From contig NZ_JACABA010000005.1 in assembly GCF_013377015.1 (NCBI RefSeq), positions 62,001 through 126,000 of the forward strand: a stretch of DNA of 64,000 nt. Reading direction: 5' to 3'. Source of the DNA: Rhodopseudomonas sp. (lineage in GTDB: Bacteria; Pseudomonadota; Alphaproteobacteria; Rhizobiales; Xanthobacteraceae). Under the pieces are notes generated by a model. That model worked only from the letters and a program-made list of their open reading frames with translations, searched no databases and was not told where the DNA came from. Position 1 is the stretch's first letter; each line of letters opens with the position of its first letter. This document shows, in pieces, positions 18,249 through 27,156 of the stretch. Both the position numbers and the translations under genes were made by a program.

Positions 18249-20265
18249 CGCGCAGGCCGGGCTGCACCACTGTCGCGGCGGTTCGATCCGGCGCGCAGGG
18301 AGCCTCCCGCTCGGCCACGCCGTGCATGGTCTTTTCCCATTGGTAGGGCGCCCACACATATTGCGTCACCGCGCGCCACGCCGCGATCGACAGGCAAAGC
18401 CAGTAAAGCGGCGTCAACGCCATGATCCAGCCGCGGCGCAACTGGCCGCGTTGCACCAGTCCGGTCAGGCCGACCACAATGGTTGAAGCGCAGCCGGCTG
18501 TGATCGCGGCCAGATGCAGCGGTGTCGGCAACTCCGGCACCAGCCATGCGACCTTCGGAAACGCCGCGGCGAGAATCGCAGCCAGCAGCGTGTACAGCAG
18601 GATCGGGTAGACCAGCGCCGTCAGCACGTTGCCGCCGACGATGACGTTCAGCGTGACGAATCCGCCCGGTCCGATCTCGCGCCACAGCCGTGCAGGCTTG
18701 CGCATGTGCACCTGCCAGGTCTGCACCCAGCCCTTCATCCAGCGGGTGCGCTGGCGCAGCCAATTGCCGAACGTGATCGGTGCCTCCTCGAAGGTTGTCG
18801 AGGCGAAGCTGATCGAGCGATAGCCGAAGCGGTGCAACCGAAAGCCGAGGTCGGCGTCCTCGGTGACATTATAGGGATCCCAGCCGCCGACCTCGCGCAA
18901 CACTGCCGTGCGGAAATGGTTCGAACTTCCTCCAAGCGGCAGCGGCAATCCGAGTGCGGCCAGGCCGGGCAGGAAAACGTCGAAATGCCCGGCGTATTCG
19001 GCGGCGAATGTACGCGACAGCCAGCTGTGAGTGACATTGTCGATGCGCAGGCTGGCCTGCGCGCAGGCGGTGTCGGTGCCATGGCTTCGAAACACATCGA
19101 GCGCGGCGCGCAACTGGCCGGGCTCGGGTCGGTCCTCGGCGTCATATACCGCGACGAAACTACCGCGGGCAAAGGGCAGGGCGCAATTCAGCGCTTTCGG
19201 CTTGGTCTGAGGATGAACCGCCGGCGCGATCAGCACCCGGACATGCGGCGGTGGTCGCAGTCGGGCGATGGCGGCGCGGGTCTGCAAATCGTTCGGCTCG
19301 ACTACCAGGATGACATCGAGCTTTTCTTGCGGGTAGTCCAGCGCTTCGAACGCTCGCAACAAGGCGGCGACCGCACTCGCCTCGCGGTACAGCGCCGCGA
19401 TCAAGGTGTAGACTGGCAATTGGGAATCGGGCAGCCGCGCCAATTGCACGGCAGCGGACCGTGGCCAGAAACATGCCACGAGCCGCAGCGCGCAGAAGGC
19501 CAGGAACCAGAGAGCCATCGTGGTGCTCCAGGCTTCGGGCAGGATTGCAGGCGGCAAGAGCAGGAGTGTCGCGACGCCGGCACCACGCTCAATGCGCTGC
19601 CACCATAGCGGTCCGCGTTGCCTGGACGGAGCCGCCGACATCGTTGGAAATGTTTGTCGTAGATTATTGGTGGCGGCGTCGGCCAGCGCGCCGCCACCCT
19701 GCTGCATCAGGAATTGTTGCAGCGAAGACGCCGAGGTCATCCGCGTCCGCGGCTTCACGTCCGGAAATCTCGCCACCAAATCGCACAGCATCCGCGACGC
19801 CAGCAGCCTTGGCGCCAGCGTCCAGATCAACTCGCCGTTGTGTCGTAGCGGGATCAGGCCGAATGTCGCGGCGTGGGGAATCTGGTGATCGCGTAGCGGG
19901 GAATCGGCGCGACCGATCTCGGCAAAGGTTTCGGTGGCGATGTCGAGATGTGCTGCGAGCCGCCACAGATACGCCTCCTCGTCGATCACGCCCCACTGGA
20001 TCAGAACCCGATCGGCTCCGATGTTCAATTCTCTGGCGCGCCATTCCGCGGCTTGCAGCAGGGCGGGCGAAAGCACGCCACGCAGGCAGTCCAACTCGGA
20101 TGCCGGGCCGCTGTCGATGTTGGCGTGCGGATTGTCATTGCAAGGGCGCAGCGCCGCGTTCCAGCGGGCTAGGAAGGCGGGTCGCTCCGGCCACGGCCGG
20201 ATCGCACGTCCCTGCGACGACGTCACCATCGTCTCCCCGCTTCGGACATGGTCTGTGAAGGTCAT
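18193..20265 (-). CDS. Membrane glycosyltransferase family 2 with N-terminal MshEN-like domain
   Basis: A 690-aa processive-type glycosyltransferase. Residues about 60-190 resemble the MshEN/GSPII_E N-terminal fold (GADRVLIQWGVIDEEAYLWR, then GLIPLRHNGELIWTLA). Two membrane helices follow near 225-265. The GT2 core is at about 285-520, with YDAEDRPEPG, the NVTEDADLGFRLH acceptor aspartate and the QRTRW polymerase motif. More helices close the protein. MshEN domains bind cyclic di-GMP in other proteins, and E. coli NfrB combines such a domain with a GT2. It is the last gene behind luxR, luxI and a small gene. Confidence 0.88.
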   Translation of the reverse strand: MTFTDHVRSGETMVTSSQGRAIRPWPERPAFLARWNAALRPCNDNPHANIDSGPASELDCLRGVLSPALLQAAEWRARELNIGADRVLIQWGVIDEEAYLWRLAAHLDIATETFAEIGRADSPLRDHQIPHAATFGLIPLRHNGELIWTLAPRLLASRMLCDLVARFPDVKPRTRMTSASSLQQFLMQQGGGALADAATNNLRQTFPTMSAAPSRQRGPLWWQRIERGAGVATLLLLPPAILPEAWSTTMALWFLAFCALRLVACFWPRSAAVQLARLPDSQLPVYTLIAALYREASAVAALLRAFEALDYPQEKLDVILVVEPNDLQTRAAIARLRPPPHVRVLIAPAVHPQTKPKALNCALPFARGSFVAVYDAEDRPEPGQLRAALDVFRSHGTDTACAQASLRIDNVTHSWLSRTFAAEYAGHFDVFLPGLAALGLPLPLGGSSNHFRTAVLREVGGWDPYNVTEDADLGFRLHRFGYRSISFASTTFEEAPITFGNWLRQRTRWMKGWVQTWQVHMRKPARLWREIGPGGFVTLNVIVGGNVLTALVYPILLYTLLAAILAAAFPKVAWLVPELPTPLHLAAITAGCASTIVVGLTGLVQRGQLRRGWIMALTPLYWLCLSIAAWRAVTQYVWAPYQWEKTMHGVAEREAPCAPDRTAATVVQPGLRATDSASGRWRLPRAFASG

Positions 20266-20321
20266 GGGACGATCCTGGCTTCACGCAAACGGAACGCGCC
20301 TCCGTCGCCGCGTGGTCGGCC

Positions 20322-20516
20322 TCACTGCAAAGGCGGGTGCGTGACCAAGTTGGATCGCTTGCCTTTCTTACATTTCTTGCCTTCGATGGTTTCGGCGACC
20401 TCCAGGCTTGCCATCGATAGCAGGTAGGCCGCCATCGTCTGATCGAGCTCCAGCGCAAGCCTGTAGGTCTGATCGATCAGCGCGCTGAGTTCGTCGATCC
20501 GCTTCTTGTTTGGCAT
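20322..20516 (-). CDS. Small helical protein between luxI and the glycosyltransferase
   Basis: A 64-aa product beginning MPNKKRIDELSALIDQTY, mostly helical, with a lysine/cysteine cluster (GKKCKKGKR) near the C-terminus. AGGGTGA lies 7 bases before this ATG; a GTG three codons upstream is an alternative. It is co-directional with luxI (135 bases upstream) and the glycosyltransferase (56 bases downstream). No family is recognised. Its coding status rests on the ribosome site, position and helix-like composition. Confidence 0.55.
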   Translation of the reverse strand: MPNKKRIDELSALIDQTYRLALELDQTMAAYLLSMASLEVAETIEGKKCKKGKRSNLVTHPPLQ

Positions 20517-20587
20517 TGATGTCACCCTGGAGGCAGTCTGTGAATTTGAAGGAGGAGCGGCAAGCCGAAGTCCCTGTCGACGTCTCC

Positions 20588-20608
20588 GACCGACGAACTT
20601 CGTCGGTC
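20588..20608. promoter_or_regulatory. 21-bp palindrome between luxI and the small gene
   Basis: Arms GACCGACGAA (20588-20597) and TTCGTCGGTC (20599-20608) are perfect 10-bp complements around one central base. It lies about 44 bases past the luxI start of its downstream side, 72 bases before the small gene's ATG. It could be an operator of lux-box size or a luxI terminator hairpin; no U-run follows on the minus strand. The sequence does not match the common CTG/CAG-type lux box. Confidence 0.55.
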
Positions 20609-20651
20609 GTGACGCGGTTGCAGGGCAGGCTTACCCGGCTGGGTCTGACAA

Positions 20652-21266
20652 TCAGGCCACCCGATGGGAAACGGCTTCGGTCGATTCTAGGACGGAGCCG
20701 ATGACACCCGCGTTCTTGCGGATTCGCGCCAGACTTTCCTCGCTGGTCTCCATCAACACCGCGACGTTGCTTTCGCCCGCGATGTCCGCGGGCAGGCCGA
20801 GCGGCCGAACGATCATCCCGATGCTTTGCAGGATCGGCACCCTGAGGGTACGCGCCAGCGCGGTGGCCCCGGTGATGCCTTGCGACAGGCAGTATTCGAC
20901 GATGCCAAGAAACAGTTCCTGATAGGTGCGGCTATCCCGCCGGCCTTCCATGATCGAATAGCGGGACGCCTCGAGCAGGTCGGAACGTTGCGGCACCGGT
21001 CCATCGACCATCCACGCAAAATGCTCGCTCATCATGTGCGGAAGGGTGGTCGGGTACAGGCGGAAGCAACCGACGACGTCGTCTTGCCTGTCGATGGCCA
21101 AGCCGTAGACCGCATGTTCGGTGTCGAATTCGTCAGTCTCGATCGTTCCCCGCTCGAATTCCTTCCAGCCGCGCTCCTGCACGAAGATCTTGTGACGCAT
21201 CCGAAAATGCTGATCCATTGATTTCGCGTAACGTGCCCGATTGTCGTTGTTGACGATGCGGATCAT
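20652..21266 (-). CDS. Acyl-homoserine-lactone synthase (LuxI family)
   Basis: A 204-aa autoinducer synthase. Every conserved LuxI residue can be placed: Arg24, Phe28, Trp34, Asp45, Asp48, Arg69, Glu99 and Arg102. These form the S-adenosylmethionine pocket and the acyl-donor face. The enzyme joins SAM to an acyl-ACP or acyl-CoA. Related synthases in this group use unusual donors (p-coumaroyl-CoA in RpaI, isovaleryl-CoA in BjaI), so the signal cannot be predicted here. luxR lies 82 bases upstream on the same strand. A hairpin covers its Shine-Dalgarno. Confidence 0.94.
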   Translation of the reverse strand: MIRIVNNDNRARYAKSMDQHFRMRHKIFVQERGWKEFERGTIETDEFDTEHAVYGLAIDRQDDVVGCFRLYPTTLPHMMSEHFAWMVDGPVPQRSDLLEASRYSIMEGRRDSRTYQELFLGIVEYCLSQGITGATALARTLRVPILQSIGMIVRPLGLPADIAGESNVAVLMETSEESLARIRKNAGVIGSVLESTEAVSHRVA

Positions 21267-21270
21267 TGCA

Positions 21271-21294
21271 AGCCCCTCCCATTTCCGAGGGGCT
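21271..21294 (-). promoter_or_regulatory. Hairpin covering the luxI ribosome-binding site
   Basis: On the coding (minus) strand AGCCCCTC and GAGGGGCT form a perfect 8-bp stem with an 8-base loop, ending 4 bases before the luxI ATG. The GAGGGG of the second arm is the Shine-Dalgarno. In RNA it would hide the ribosome site; in DNA it could be a LuxR-type operator. Both readings are inference. Confidence 0.6.
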
Positions 21295-21348
21295 GAGCAT
21301 CGCGTTGGCGCGGGATTTAGCGATTCCGAGAACTAGGTATTGACAGGG

Positions 21349-22083
21349 CTACAGCTCGATTTCCCGGCGCCGGATCGCCTCGACGACGGCGTGGGTCCGG
21401 TTCGAGACCTTGAGCCGCTGGATCGCCGAGGCCACGAGCTTGTTCACCGTATCTTCCGAGATCTCGAGAATCTGCCCGACGTCCCAGGCAGTCTTGCCGA
21501 TCGCGATCCAGCTCAGGATCTCGCGTTGCCGCGGCGTGAGAATCTTGTCGCGGCCGGCGGTCGCGGCCTTCATGTGAAGGAGCTTATTGAAGGCGTAGAT
21601 GGCGATCAATTCGACCGCCGATCTTGCGTCCGCGGTCTCTTCGATCTCGAAGCCGGCGAACGAGATGCCCGCCTGATATCCGCTCAGCCCATGAATCGGA
21701 ACGCTGACTCCGCGCCGCAATCGAAAGTCCACCGCGGCGATGCTCATGATCGACCGGGCTTTGGGATCATCGGGAATCGGAATGTCGGACCAGTTCGCCG
21801 AGCGAAATTGCGAGTGGGTAAAACGGGCGATCGGATCGTGCCGCTGGAAATCGCAGGCGCGGTACATCTCGAACCAGCCACTCGGCCAGCGATTCATCAA
21901 GATGCAGGCGTCGAAATTTCGGCGCTGAGTAGTTTTTGGCGTACCGCAGAGAAAATGCTCGAAGCCGAAAGCAGCGACCGAAAGATGAACCGCCGAGGCG
22001 ATTTGCAACTCATCCGTCGTCCTGTCGATTACATCAATGGCCGCCATCGCGGTCTGGAAGTGTTTATTGTCAAGTTGCGCCAT
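21349..22083 (-). CDS. LuxR-family quorum-sensing regulator
   Basis: A 244-aa regulator. The autoinducer-binding domain has all the standard ligand residues in correct spacing: Trp70, Tyr74, Asp83, Pro84, Trp98 and Gly125 (equivalent to TraR Trp57, Tyr61, Asp70, Pro71, Trp85, Gly113). The GerE helix-turn-helix occupies the end (LTPRQREILSWIAIGKTAWD, then SEDTVNKLVASAIQRL). It should sense the product of the adjacent luxI. The chosen ATG (MAQLDNKHF) avoids an 11-codon upstream extension lacking homology to the family opening. Confidence 0.94.
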   Translation of the reverse strand: MAQLDNKHFQTAMAAIDVIDRTTDELQIASAVHLSVAAFGFEHFLCGTPKTTQRRNFDACILMNRWPSGWFEMYRACDFQRHDPIARFTHSQFRSANWSDIPIPDDPKARSIMSIAAVDFRLRRGVSVPIHGLSGYQAGISFAGFEIEETADARSAVELIAIYAFNKLLHMKAATAGRDKILTPRQREILSWIAIGKTAWDVGQILEISEDTVNKLVASAIQRLKVSNRTHAVVEAIRRREIEL

Positions 22084-22169
22084 CCCCGCCTCGCCCCACC
22101 ACGCAACAAACGGCACTCGCGTCGACCGATGGATGGTCTATAAGACCTTCCATTCGAAGGTCGTCGGTA

Positions 22170-23090
22170 ATGCAACCACAGATTGTTCAATCCATCAACG
22201 AAAGATTGCTCGGCGTCCACATGGCCTTGCTGCTGGCGGTGACGCTGTTCGGCGCATTGCTGGCCGCCTCGGCATTCGGTGCTGCATCCGCGCAGGTTGC
22301 CCCGAAGGCAATCGCGGGGTCGACGCCGCAGGCCGTGCCGGGGTTTTGGGACCCGCGGCGGAGGCCGGACCGTCCCGACCTGTCGCGCCTGACCGTAATC
22401 CGATTCATGACCGAGACCGATTACCCGCCGTTCAACTTCACCGGCGCTGACGGTAATCCCGCCGGGTTCAACGTCGATTTGGCGCGGCTGCTATGCGAGG
22501 AGATCAAGGTCACCTGCACGGTGCAGATGCGGCGTTTCGAAACCCTGCTGGACGCGATTTCCAGCAATCGCGGCGACGCCATCATCGCCTCCTTGGCGGT
22601 GACGCCGCAGCTGCGGGCGCGGCTCGATTTTACCGATCCGTATTACCGGGCACCGGCGCGTTTCGTGGCGCGCAGGGATGCGGTGATGCCGGAAATGCGC
22701 CCGGAATATCTCGAGGGCAAGAAGATCGGCGCGATCGCCGGCTCTGCCCACGAGGCGTACCTGAAGACCCTGTTCACCGACGCCGAGCTGCATTCCTATC
22801 CGAATGACGAGGCGTTGCGGTTGGCGCTGCGGCGCGGCGAGGTCGATTTCATTTTCGGCGACGCGATCTCGCTGGCGTTCTGGATCAACGGCACCGATTC
22901 CGCCGAATGCTGCGCGTTCTCCGGCGGGCCGTTCGTCGAAAGCCGATATTTCGGCGAAGGTGTCGGCATCGCGGTCCGCAAGGGCAACGATCTGTTGCGG
23001 CAGGCGCTGAACTGGGCGCTGTTCCGGGTCTGGGAAAAAGGCCGCTACACCGACCTGTGGCTGCGTTATTTCTCCGTCAGCCCGTTCTGA
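22170..23090 (+). CDS. Polar amino-acid ABC transporter substrate-binding protein
   Basis: A 306-aa periplasmic binding protein of family 3 (SBP_bac_3). A signal peptide covers residues 18-42. The typical opening TETDYPPFNFTGADGNPAGFNVDLARLLCEE follows around residue 85, then the DAIIASLAVTPQLRARLDFTDPYYRAPARF ligand-binding stretch. The protein ends with the usual GNDLLRQALNWALFRVWEKGRY helix. No permease or ATPase is adjacent, so it may serve a transporter elsewhere. The gene is divergent from luxR; GAAGG precedes the ATG at 22170. (The quoted stretches are positions to inspect, not a domain search.). Confidence 0.88.
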   Translation: MQPQIVQSINERLLGVHMALLLAVTLFGALLAASAFGAASAQVAPKAIAGSTPQAVPGFWDPRRRPDRPDLSRLTVIRFMTETDYPPFNFTGADGNPAGFNVDLARLLCEEIKVTCTVQMRRFETLLDAISSNRGDAIIASLAVTPQLRARLDFTDPYYRAPARFVARRDAVMPEMRPEYLEGKKIGAIAGSAHEAYLKTLFTDAELHSYPNDEALRLALRRGEVDFIFGDAISLAFWINGTDSAECCAFSGGPFVESRYFGEGVGIAVRKGNDLLRQALNWALFRVWEKGRYTDLWLRYFSVSPF

Positions 23091-23168
23091 ATTCACCCCA
23101 GATCCACATTTTGGCGGTTTGGCATTTTGCCGAGGAGCCGCTAGGTTCCGCGGCCCAGGAGGCCATTG

Positions 23169-24809
23169 ATGTCCACGATTGATCTTGCCACGAGCCCGAG
23201 CGACCTGCGCGCGCTCGCCGAACAATCCAACGCCTGGCCGTTCGAGCAGGCCAAAGCGATTGTGGCGCGGCTGCAGAAAGCCCCGAAGGACGTGGTGCTG
23301 TTCGAGACCGGCTACGGTCCCTCCGGCCTGCCGCATATCGGCACCTTTGGCGAGGTGGGGCGTACCACCATGGTGCGACACGCCTTCCGGGTGCTGACCG
23401 AGGACAGGATCAAGACCAAGCTGCTGGCGTTCTCCGACGACATGGACGGCCTGCGCAAGGTGCCGGACAACGTGCCCAACAAGGAGATGCTGACCAGCCA
23501 TCTCGGCAAGCCGCTGACGAAAATCCCCGATCCGTTCGGCACCCATCCGAGCTTCGGCGAGCACAATAACGCGCGCCTTCGCGCCTTCCTCGATACGTTC
23601 GGCTTCGACTACGAATTCGCCAGTTCGACCGATTACTACACCTCGGGAAAATTCGACGCCGCGCTGCTGCGGGTGCTGGAGCGGTTCGACAAGGTGATGG
23701 CGATCATGCTGCCGAGCCTGCGCGAGGAGCGCGCCGCGAGCTATTCGCCGTTCCTGCCGATCTGTCCGCGCACCGGCGTGGTGCTGCAAGTACCGATCGT
23801 CGCGCACGATGCCAAGGCTGGCACGGTGAGCTACGACGATCCCGAAACCAATGAGCGCGTGACGCTGCCGGTCACCGGCGGCCATTGCAAGCTGCAATGG
23901 AAGCCGGATTGGGCGATGCGCTGGTGCGCGCTCGGCGTCGATTATGAAATGGCCGGCAAGGATCTGATCGATTCGGTGAAGTTGTCGGGAAAAATCTGCT
24001 CGGCGCTCGGCGGCACGCCGCCGGAAGGCTTCAACTACGAGCTGTTCCTCGACGACAAGGGCCAGAAGATTTCCAAGTCGAAGGGCAACGGGCTGACCAT
24101 CGACGAATGGCTGCGCTACGCCTCGCCGGAATCGCTGTCGCTGTTCATGTATCGCGAGCCGAAGGCGGCGAAGCGGCTGTTCTTCGACGTGATCCCGCGC
24201 AATGTCGACGACTACCAGCAGTTCCTCGACGGCTTTGCGCGTCAGGACCCCAAGCAGCAGCTCGCCAATCCGGTCTGGCACATTCATGCCGGCCATCCGC
24301 CGAAATCCGATATGCCGGTGACGTTCCAGCTGCTGCTGACGCTGGTGTCGTCATCGAATGCGGAGAACGCCGAGACGCTGTGGGGCTTCATCGGCCGCTA
24401 TCGCCCCGGCGTGACGCCGCAAACCCATCCGAAGCTCGACGCCATGGTCGGCTATGCCATCAACTATTATCGCGACTTCGTGGCGCCGACAAAAACCTTC
24501 CGCGAGCCGGTCGAGGCCGAGCGGGTGGCGCTGCAGGATCTGCGCGACGCGCTGTCGCAACTGCCTGCGGACGCCACAGCGGAAGCGATTCAGGACGTGG
24601 TCTACGAAATCGGCCGCCGCGAACCGTTCCTCGACCACAAGAAGGCGGCCAAGGACGGCAAGCCCGGCGTGGCGCTGGACTGGTTCAACATGCTGTACCA
24701 GGTGCTGCTCGGCCAGGAGAAGGGCCCCCGCTTCGGCTCCTTCGTCGCGGTCTATGGCCTGCCCAACGCGGTGGCGATGATCGACGGCGCGCTGGCGCGG
24801 AGTGCGTAG
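23169..24809 (+). CDS. lysK: Lysyl-tRNA synthetase, class I
   Basis: A 546-aa class I LysRS, the archaeal-type enzyme that charges tRNA-Lys and is found in many alphaproteobacteria in place of class II LysS. The HIGH-type signature is [13 protein letters not shown] at residues 50-62, and the KMSKS-type motif is KISKSKGNG near residue 300. AGGAGGCC is a near-consensus ribosome site before the ATG at 23169 (a TTG one codon earlier is in frame). Length matches the family. Confidence 0.97.
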   Translation: MSTIDLATSPSDLRALAEQSNAWPFEQAKAIVARLQKAPKDVVLFETGYGPSGLPHIGTFGEVGRTTMVRHAFRVLTEDRIKTKLLAFSDDMDGLRKVPDNVPNKEMLTSHLGKPLTKIPDPFGTHPSFGEHNNARLRAFLDTFGFDYEFASSTDYYTSGKFDAALLRVLERFDKVMAIMLPSLREERAASYSPFLPICPRTGVVLQVPIVAHDAKAGTVSYDDPETNERVTLPVTGGHCKLQWKPDWAMRWCALGVDYEMAGKDLIDSVKLSGKICSALGGTPPEGFNYELFLDDKGQKISKSKGNGLTIDEWLRYASPESLSLFMYREPKAAKRLFFDVIPRNVDDYQQFLDGFARQDPKQQLANPVWHIHAGHPPKSDMPVTFQLLLTLVSSSNAENAETLWGFIGRYRPGVTPQTHPKLDAMVGYAINYYRDFVAPTKTFREPVEAERVALQDLRDALSQLPADATAEAIQDVVYEIGRREPFLDHKKAAKDGKPGVALDWFNMLYQVLLGQEKGPRFGSFVAVYGLPNAVAMIDGALARSA

Positions 24810-24868
24810 CAGTCACTTCAACGCAAGATGCCGCGCGCCTTCCCGCTGCATCTTGCGTGATGAGGCCC

Positions 24869-25084
24869 TCACGCCGCGGCGGCGCGTTGCGGCTGGCGCT
24901 TGGCGGCCGGTTCCATCATGATGCGAAACAGCGAGCATTGCGCGATCGGATCGATCGCGCGCAGCGCCATCCGGGCTTCGAAGCCGCAATTGTCGCAGCT
25001 CAAGGTGTGGATCTCGTAGAGGCCGTCGATCGCTTCTACATTCGGCTTCCGAAAATCGGCGCGGCAACGCATACAAGTGGCCAT
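24869..25084 (-). CDS. Small zinc-ribbon protein
   Basis: A 71-aa protein with two CxxC pairs: CMRC at residues 4-7 and CDNC at about 30-33. These would form one zinc ribbon. The tail is basic and alanine-rich. GAAGGAACC lies ahead of the ATG at 25084. It is convergent with lysK. Such small zinc ribbons often bind nucleic acid or another protein; no specific family is recognised. Confidence 0.72.
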   Translation of the reverse strand: MATCMRCRADFRKPNVEAIDGLYEIHTLSCDNCGFEARMALRAIDPIAQCSLFRIMMEPAAKRQPQRAAAA

Positions 25085-25313
25085 AGCAGTGGTTCCTTCG
25101 ATTGTGTTGGAGCCGTTGCGAACAAAAGCTCCGTGAAGAGCGCCCTGCCTGGTGTTTCCTTCCGCAATTTCGTCAAAACGCCTTGAGCTGGCGGAATCGC
25201 GCGGGCCTTCGAAAAGGCCGCCGCAGCGGTCTTGTGCGGTGCAACATGAGATGGGTACAGCGGATGCGCGGCGCAAGCCACGCACAGACTCGTGATCGGC
25301 CGTGTGGTTACCG

Positions 25314-25329
25314 CCCGGTTTCAACCGGG
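25314..25329. terminator. Inverted repeat after the TauD-type gene
   Basis: CCCGGTT and AACCGGG form a perfect 7-bp stem around TC, 22 bases past the stop of the dioxygenase gene. No U-run follows, so termination is a weak guess. Confidence 0.3.
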
Positions 25330-25351
25330 TGTCGGTACAATTACCGATTTG

Positions 25352-26239
25352 CTATTCGGCTGCCTGCCGCGCCACCGTCGGCGCGTCGCCCGCCACCGTG
25401 GCGCGGCGCATGTCGCGTGGCTGCGCATGGTCGTAGCGCCGCACCCGGTGCATGGTCTGGCGGTTGTCCCACATCACCAGGTCATGCAGAGTCCATTTGT
25501 GGACGTAGACGAATTGCGGCTGGGTGGCGTGCTCGTTGAGGTCGCGCAGCAGCAGCCGGCCTTCCGGCACCGTCATGCCGACGATGGCGCCGGCGTGCGA
25601 GGCCAGATACAGCGATTTCCGGCCATGCGCCGGATGGGTCCGCACCAGCCGCTGCAGCACCGGTTTGAACATCTGCTTTTCCTCGTCAGAGTAGTCGAGA
25701 AAGCCGAGCGCGCCGCGCGAATACATCAGCGAGTGTTCGCAGATCATGTCCTCGATTTCGCTCTTGGTGGCGTCGTCGAGCGTGTCATAGGCCGCGCGCA
25801 TGTCGGCGAATTCGGTGTTGCCGCCGCTCGGATTGACGATCCGCGCCGACAGCAGCGAGTACTTCGCCGGGATCGGCCGGAACGAACTGTCGGAATGCCA
25901 CAGGCAGTTGCCCAGGTTGAACAAATGGGTGCGGTGATCGCGCGGCAGCGGTTTGCCGTCCTTGCCGAGATTGGAGACGTCGTTGACCCCGCTGGTCAGC
26001 CGCGCGTCCTGCGGCTTGGCCACAGTGCCGCCATGGGCGTTCTCGCGCTCGCCGAAATTGCGCGCGAAAGCGAGCTGCTGCTCGTCGGTGATGTCCTGCT
26101 TGGGAAATACCAGCACCGCGTAGTCATCCATCGCGTGTTCGATGGCGCGCGCGTCGTCGCGGCTGATCGGCTGGCGCAGATCGACGCCGCTGATTTCGCC
26201 GACGAACAACGGATGCAGCTTGCGGATCGAGATCGCCAT
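25352..26239 (-). CDS. TauD/TfdA-family 2-oxoglutarate- and iron-dependent dioxygenase
   Basis: A 295-aa oxygenase. The iron-binding triad is visible: LWHSDSSFRPIPA gives His-x-Asp (about residues 114-116), and MWDNRQTMHRVRRYD gives the distal His near residue 266 with the oxoglutarate-binding Arg at +10. The family hydroxylates taurine, alkyl sulfates or phenoxyacetate herbicides such as 2,4-D, releasing succinate and CO2. The N-terminal LHPLFVGEISGVDL fits the TfdA branch. Substrate unknown. A short-chain dehydrogenase lies 120 bases upstream on the same strand. Confidence 0.92.
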   Translation of the reverse strand: MAISIRKLHPLFVGEISGVDLRQPISRDDARAIEHAMDDYAVLVFPKQDITDEQQLAFARNFGERENAHGGTVAKPQDARLTSGVNDVSNLGKDGKPLPRDHRTHLFNLGNCLWHSDSSFRPIPAKYSLLSARIVNPSGGNTEFADMRAAYDTLDDATKSEIEDMICEHSLMYSRGALGFLDYSDEEKQMFKPVLQRLVRTHPAHGRKSLYLASHAGAIVGMTVPEGRLLLRDLNEHATQPQFVYVHKWTLHDLVMWDNRQTMHRVRRYDHAQPRDMRRATVAGDAPTVARQAAE

Positions 26240-26362
26240 GTGCGGTATTCCTCCGGACGGAATGGTTGACCCATTCGATGCGCGGCTTCGGTCGCCCGTG
26301 CCGCTTGCTAACCGAAAGCTACGCCGCGAAGGGACGAAGTCAACTGCGCGGCGCGAGGGCGG

Positions 26363-27142
26363 CTATGCGTTACGCGCCATCAAGCCGCCGTCGACCGGAA
26401 TGATCGCGCCGGTCAGGAACGACGATGCCGGCAGGCACAGGCTCAGCGTGACGTGGGCGACTTCTTCCGGGTCGCCGTAGCGGTGCAACGCGGTGCGGCG
26501 TCGGGCGTAGATCTCCTTGTGCTCGTCCTTGATGCGTTGCGTCATGCCGGTCGAGATCGGCCCTGGGCAGATGCAGTTCACGGTAATGCCGTCGCGGCCA
26601 AGTTCGACCGCGAGCGAACGGGTGAGGCCGACCACGCCGGCCTTCGCCGCCGAATACGGGCTGTGCAGCGCGGTGGCGCCGAGCGCCTCGGTGGAGGCGA
26701 TGTTGACGATCCGCGGGCAGCTTGATCGGCGCAAATACGGCAGTGCGGCGCGGATCATGCGCTGATGCGCGGTGAGCAGCACGCTGATGCTCTTGTCCCA
26801 GGCTTCGTCATAGCCGTCGGCGTCGATCGCGGTGACGACCGAGATCCCGGCATTGTTGATGACGATGTCGAGCCCGCCGAACGCTTGCGCGACCGCGTCG
26901 ACCACGGTCTTGATGTTGGCAGCGCTGGAGACGTCGAGCGTCCAGGCTTTGGCGCTGCCGCCGCGCGCGACGATCGCCGCGGCAACCGCCTGCGCGCCGT
27001 CGCCGTCGAAGTCGGTCGCCGCGACCTGCGCGCCTTCGGCCGCGAACACCTGCGCGGTGGCGCGGCCCATTCCGCTTGCCGCGCCGGTGACGAGCACGCG
27101 CAGGCCTTTGACCGAGCGGCTGAGCTGTTTAAAGTCCGACAT
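26363..27142 (-). CDS. Short-chain dehydrogenase/reductase (SDR)
   Basis: A 259-aa classical SDR. The cofactor loop VTGAASGMGRATA is at residues 18-30, NNAG at about 91-94, the catalytic Ser in NIASTEALG and the YxxxK pair in PYSAAKAG. Asp at the end of the second strand (ATDFDGD) favours NAD over NADP. The substrate is unknown. It is divergent from another SDR across a 136-base spacer and co-directional with the TauD-type gene. Confidence 0.92.
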   Translation of the reverse strand: MSDFKQLSRSVKGLRVLVTGAASGMGRATAQVFAAEGAQVAATDFDGDGAQAVAAAIVARGGSAKAWTLDVSSAANIKTVVDAVAQAFGGLDIVINNAGISVVTAIDADGYDEAWDKSISVLLTAHQRMIRAALPYLRRSSCPRIVNIASTEALGATALHSPYSAAKAGVVGLTRSLAVELGRDGITVNCICPGPISTGMTQRIKDEHKEIYARRRTALHRYGDPEEVAHVTLSLCLPASSFLTGAIIPVDGGLMARNA

Positions 27143-27156
27143 CGGTTTCCTCCGAA

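Noticed and set aside
22491-24296. 601-codon minus-strand frame across the binding protein and lysK
   Set aside because: Antisense to lysK and the SBP_bac_3 gene; His/Arg/Gln-rich with no recognisable domain.
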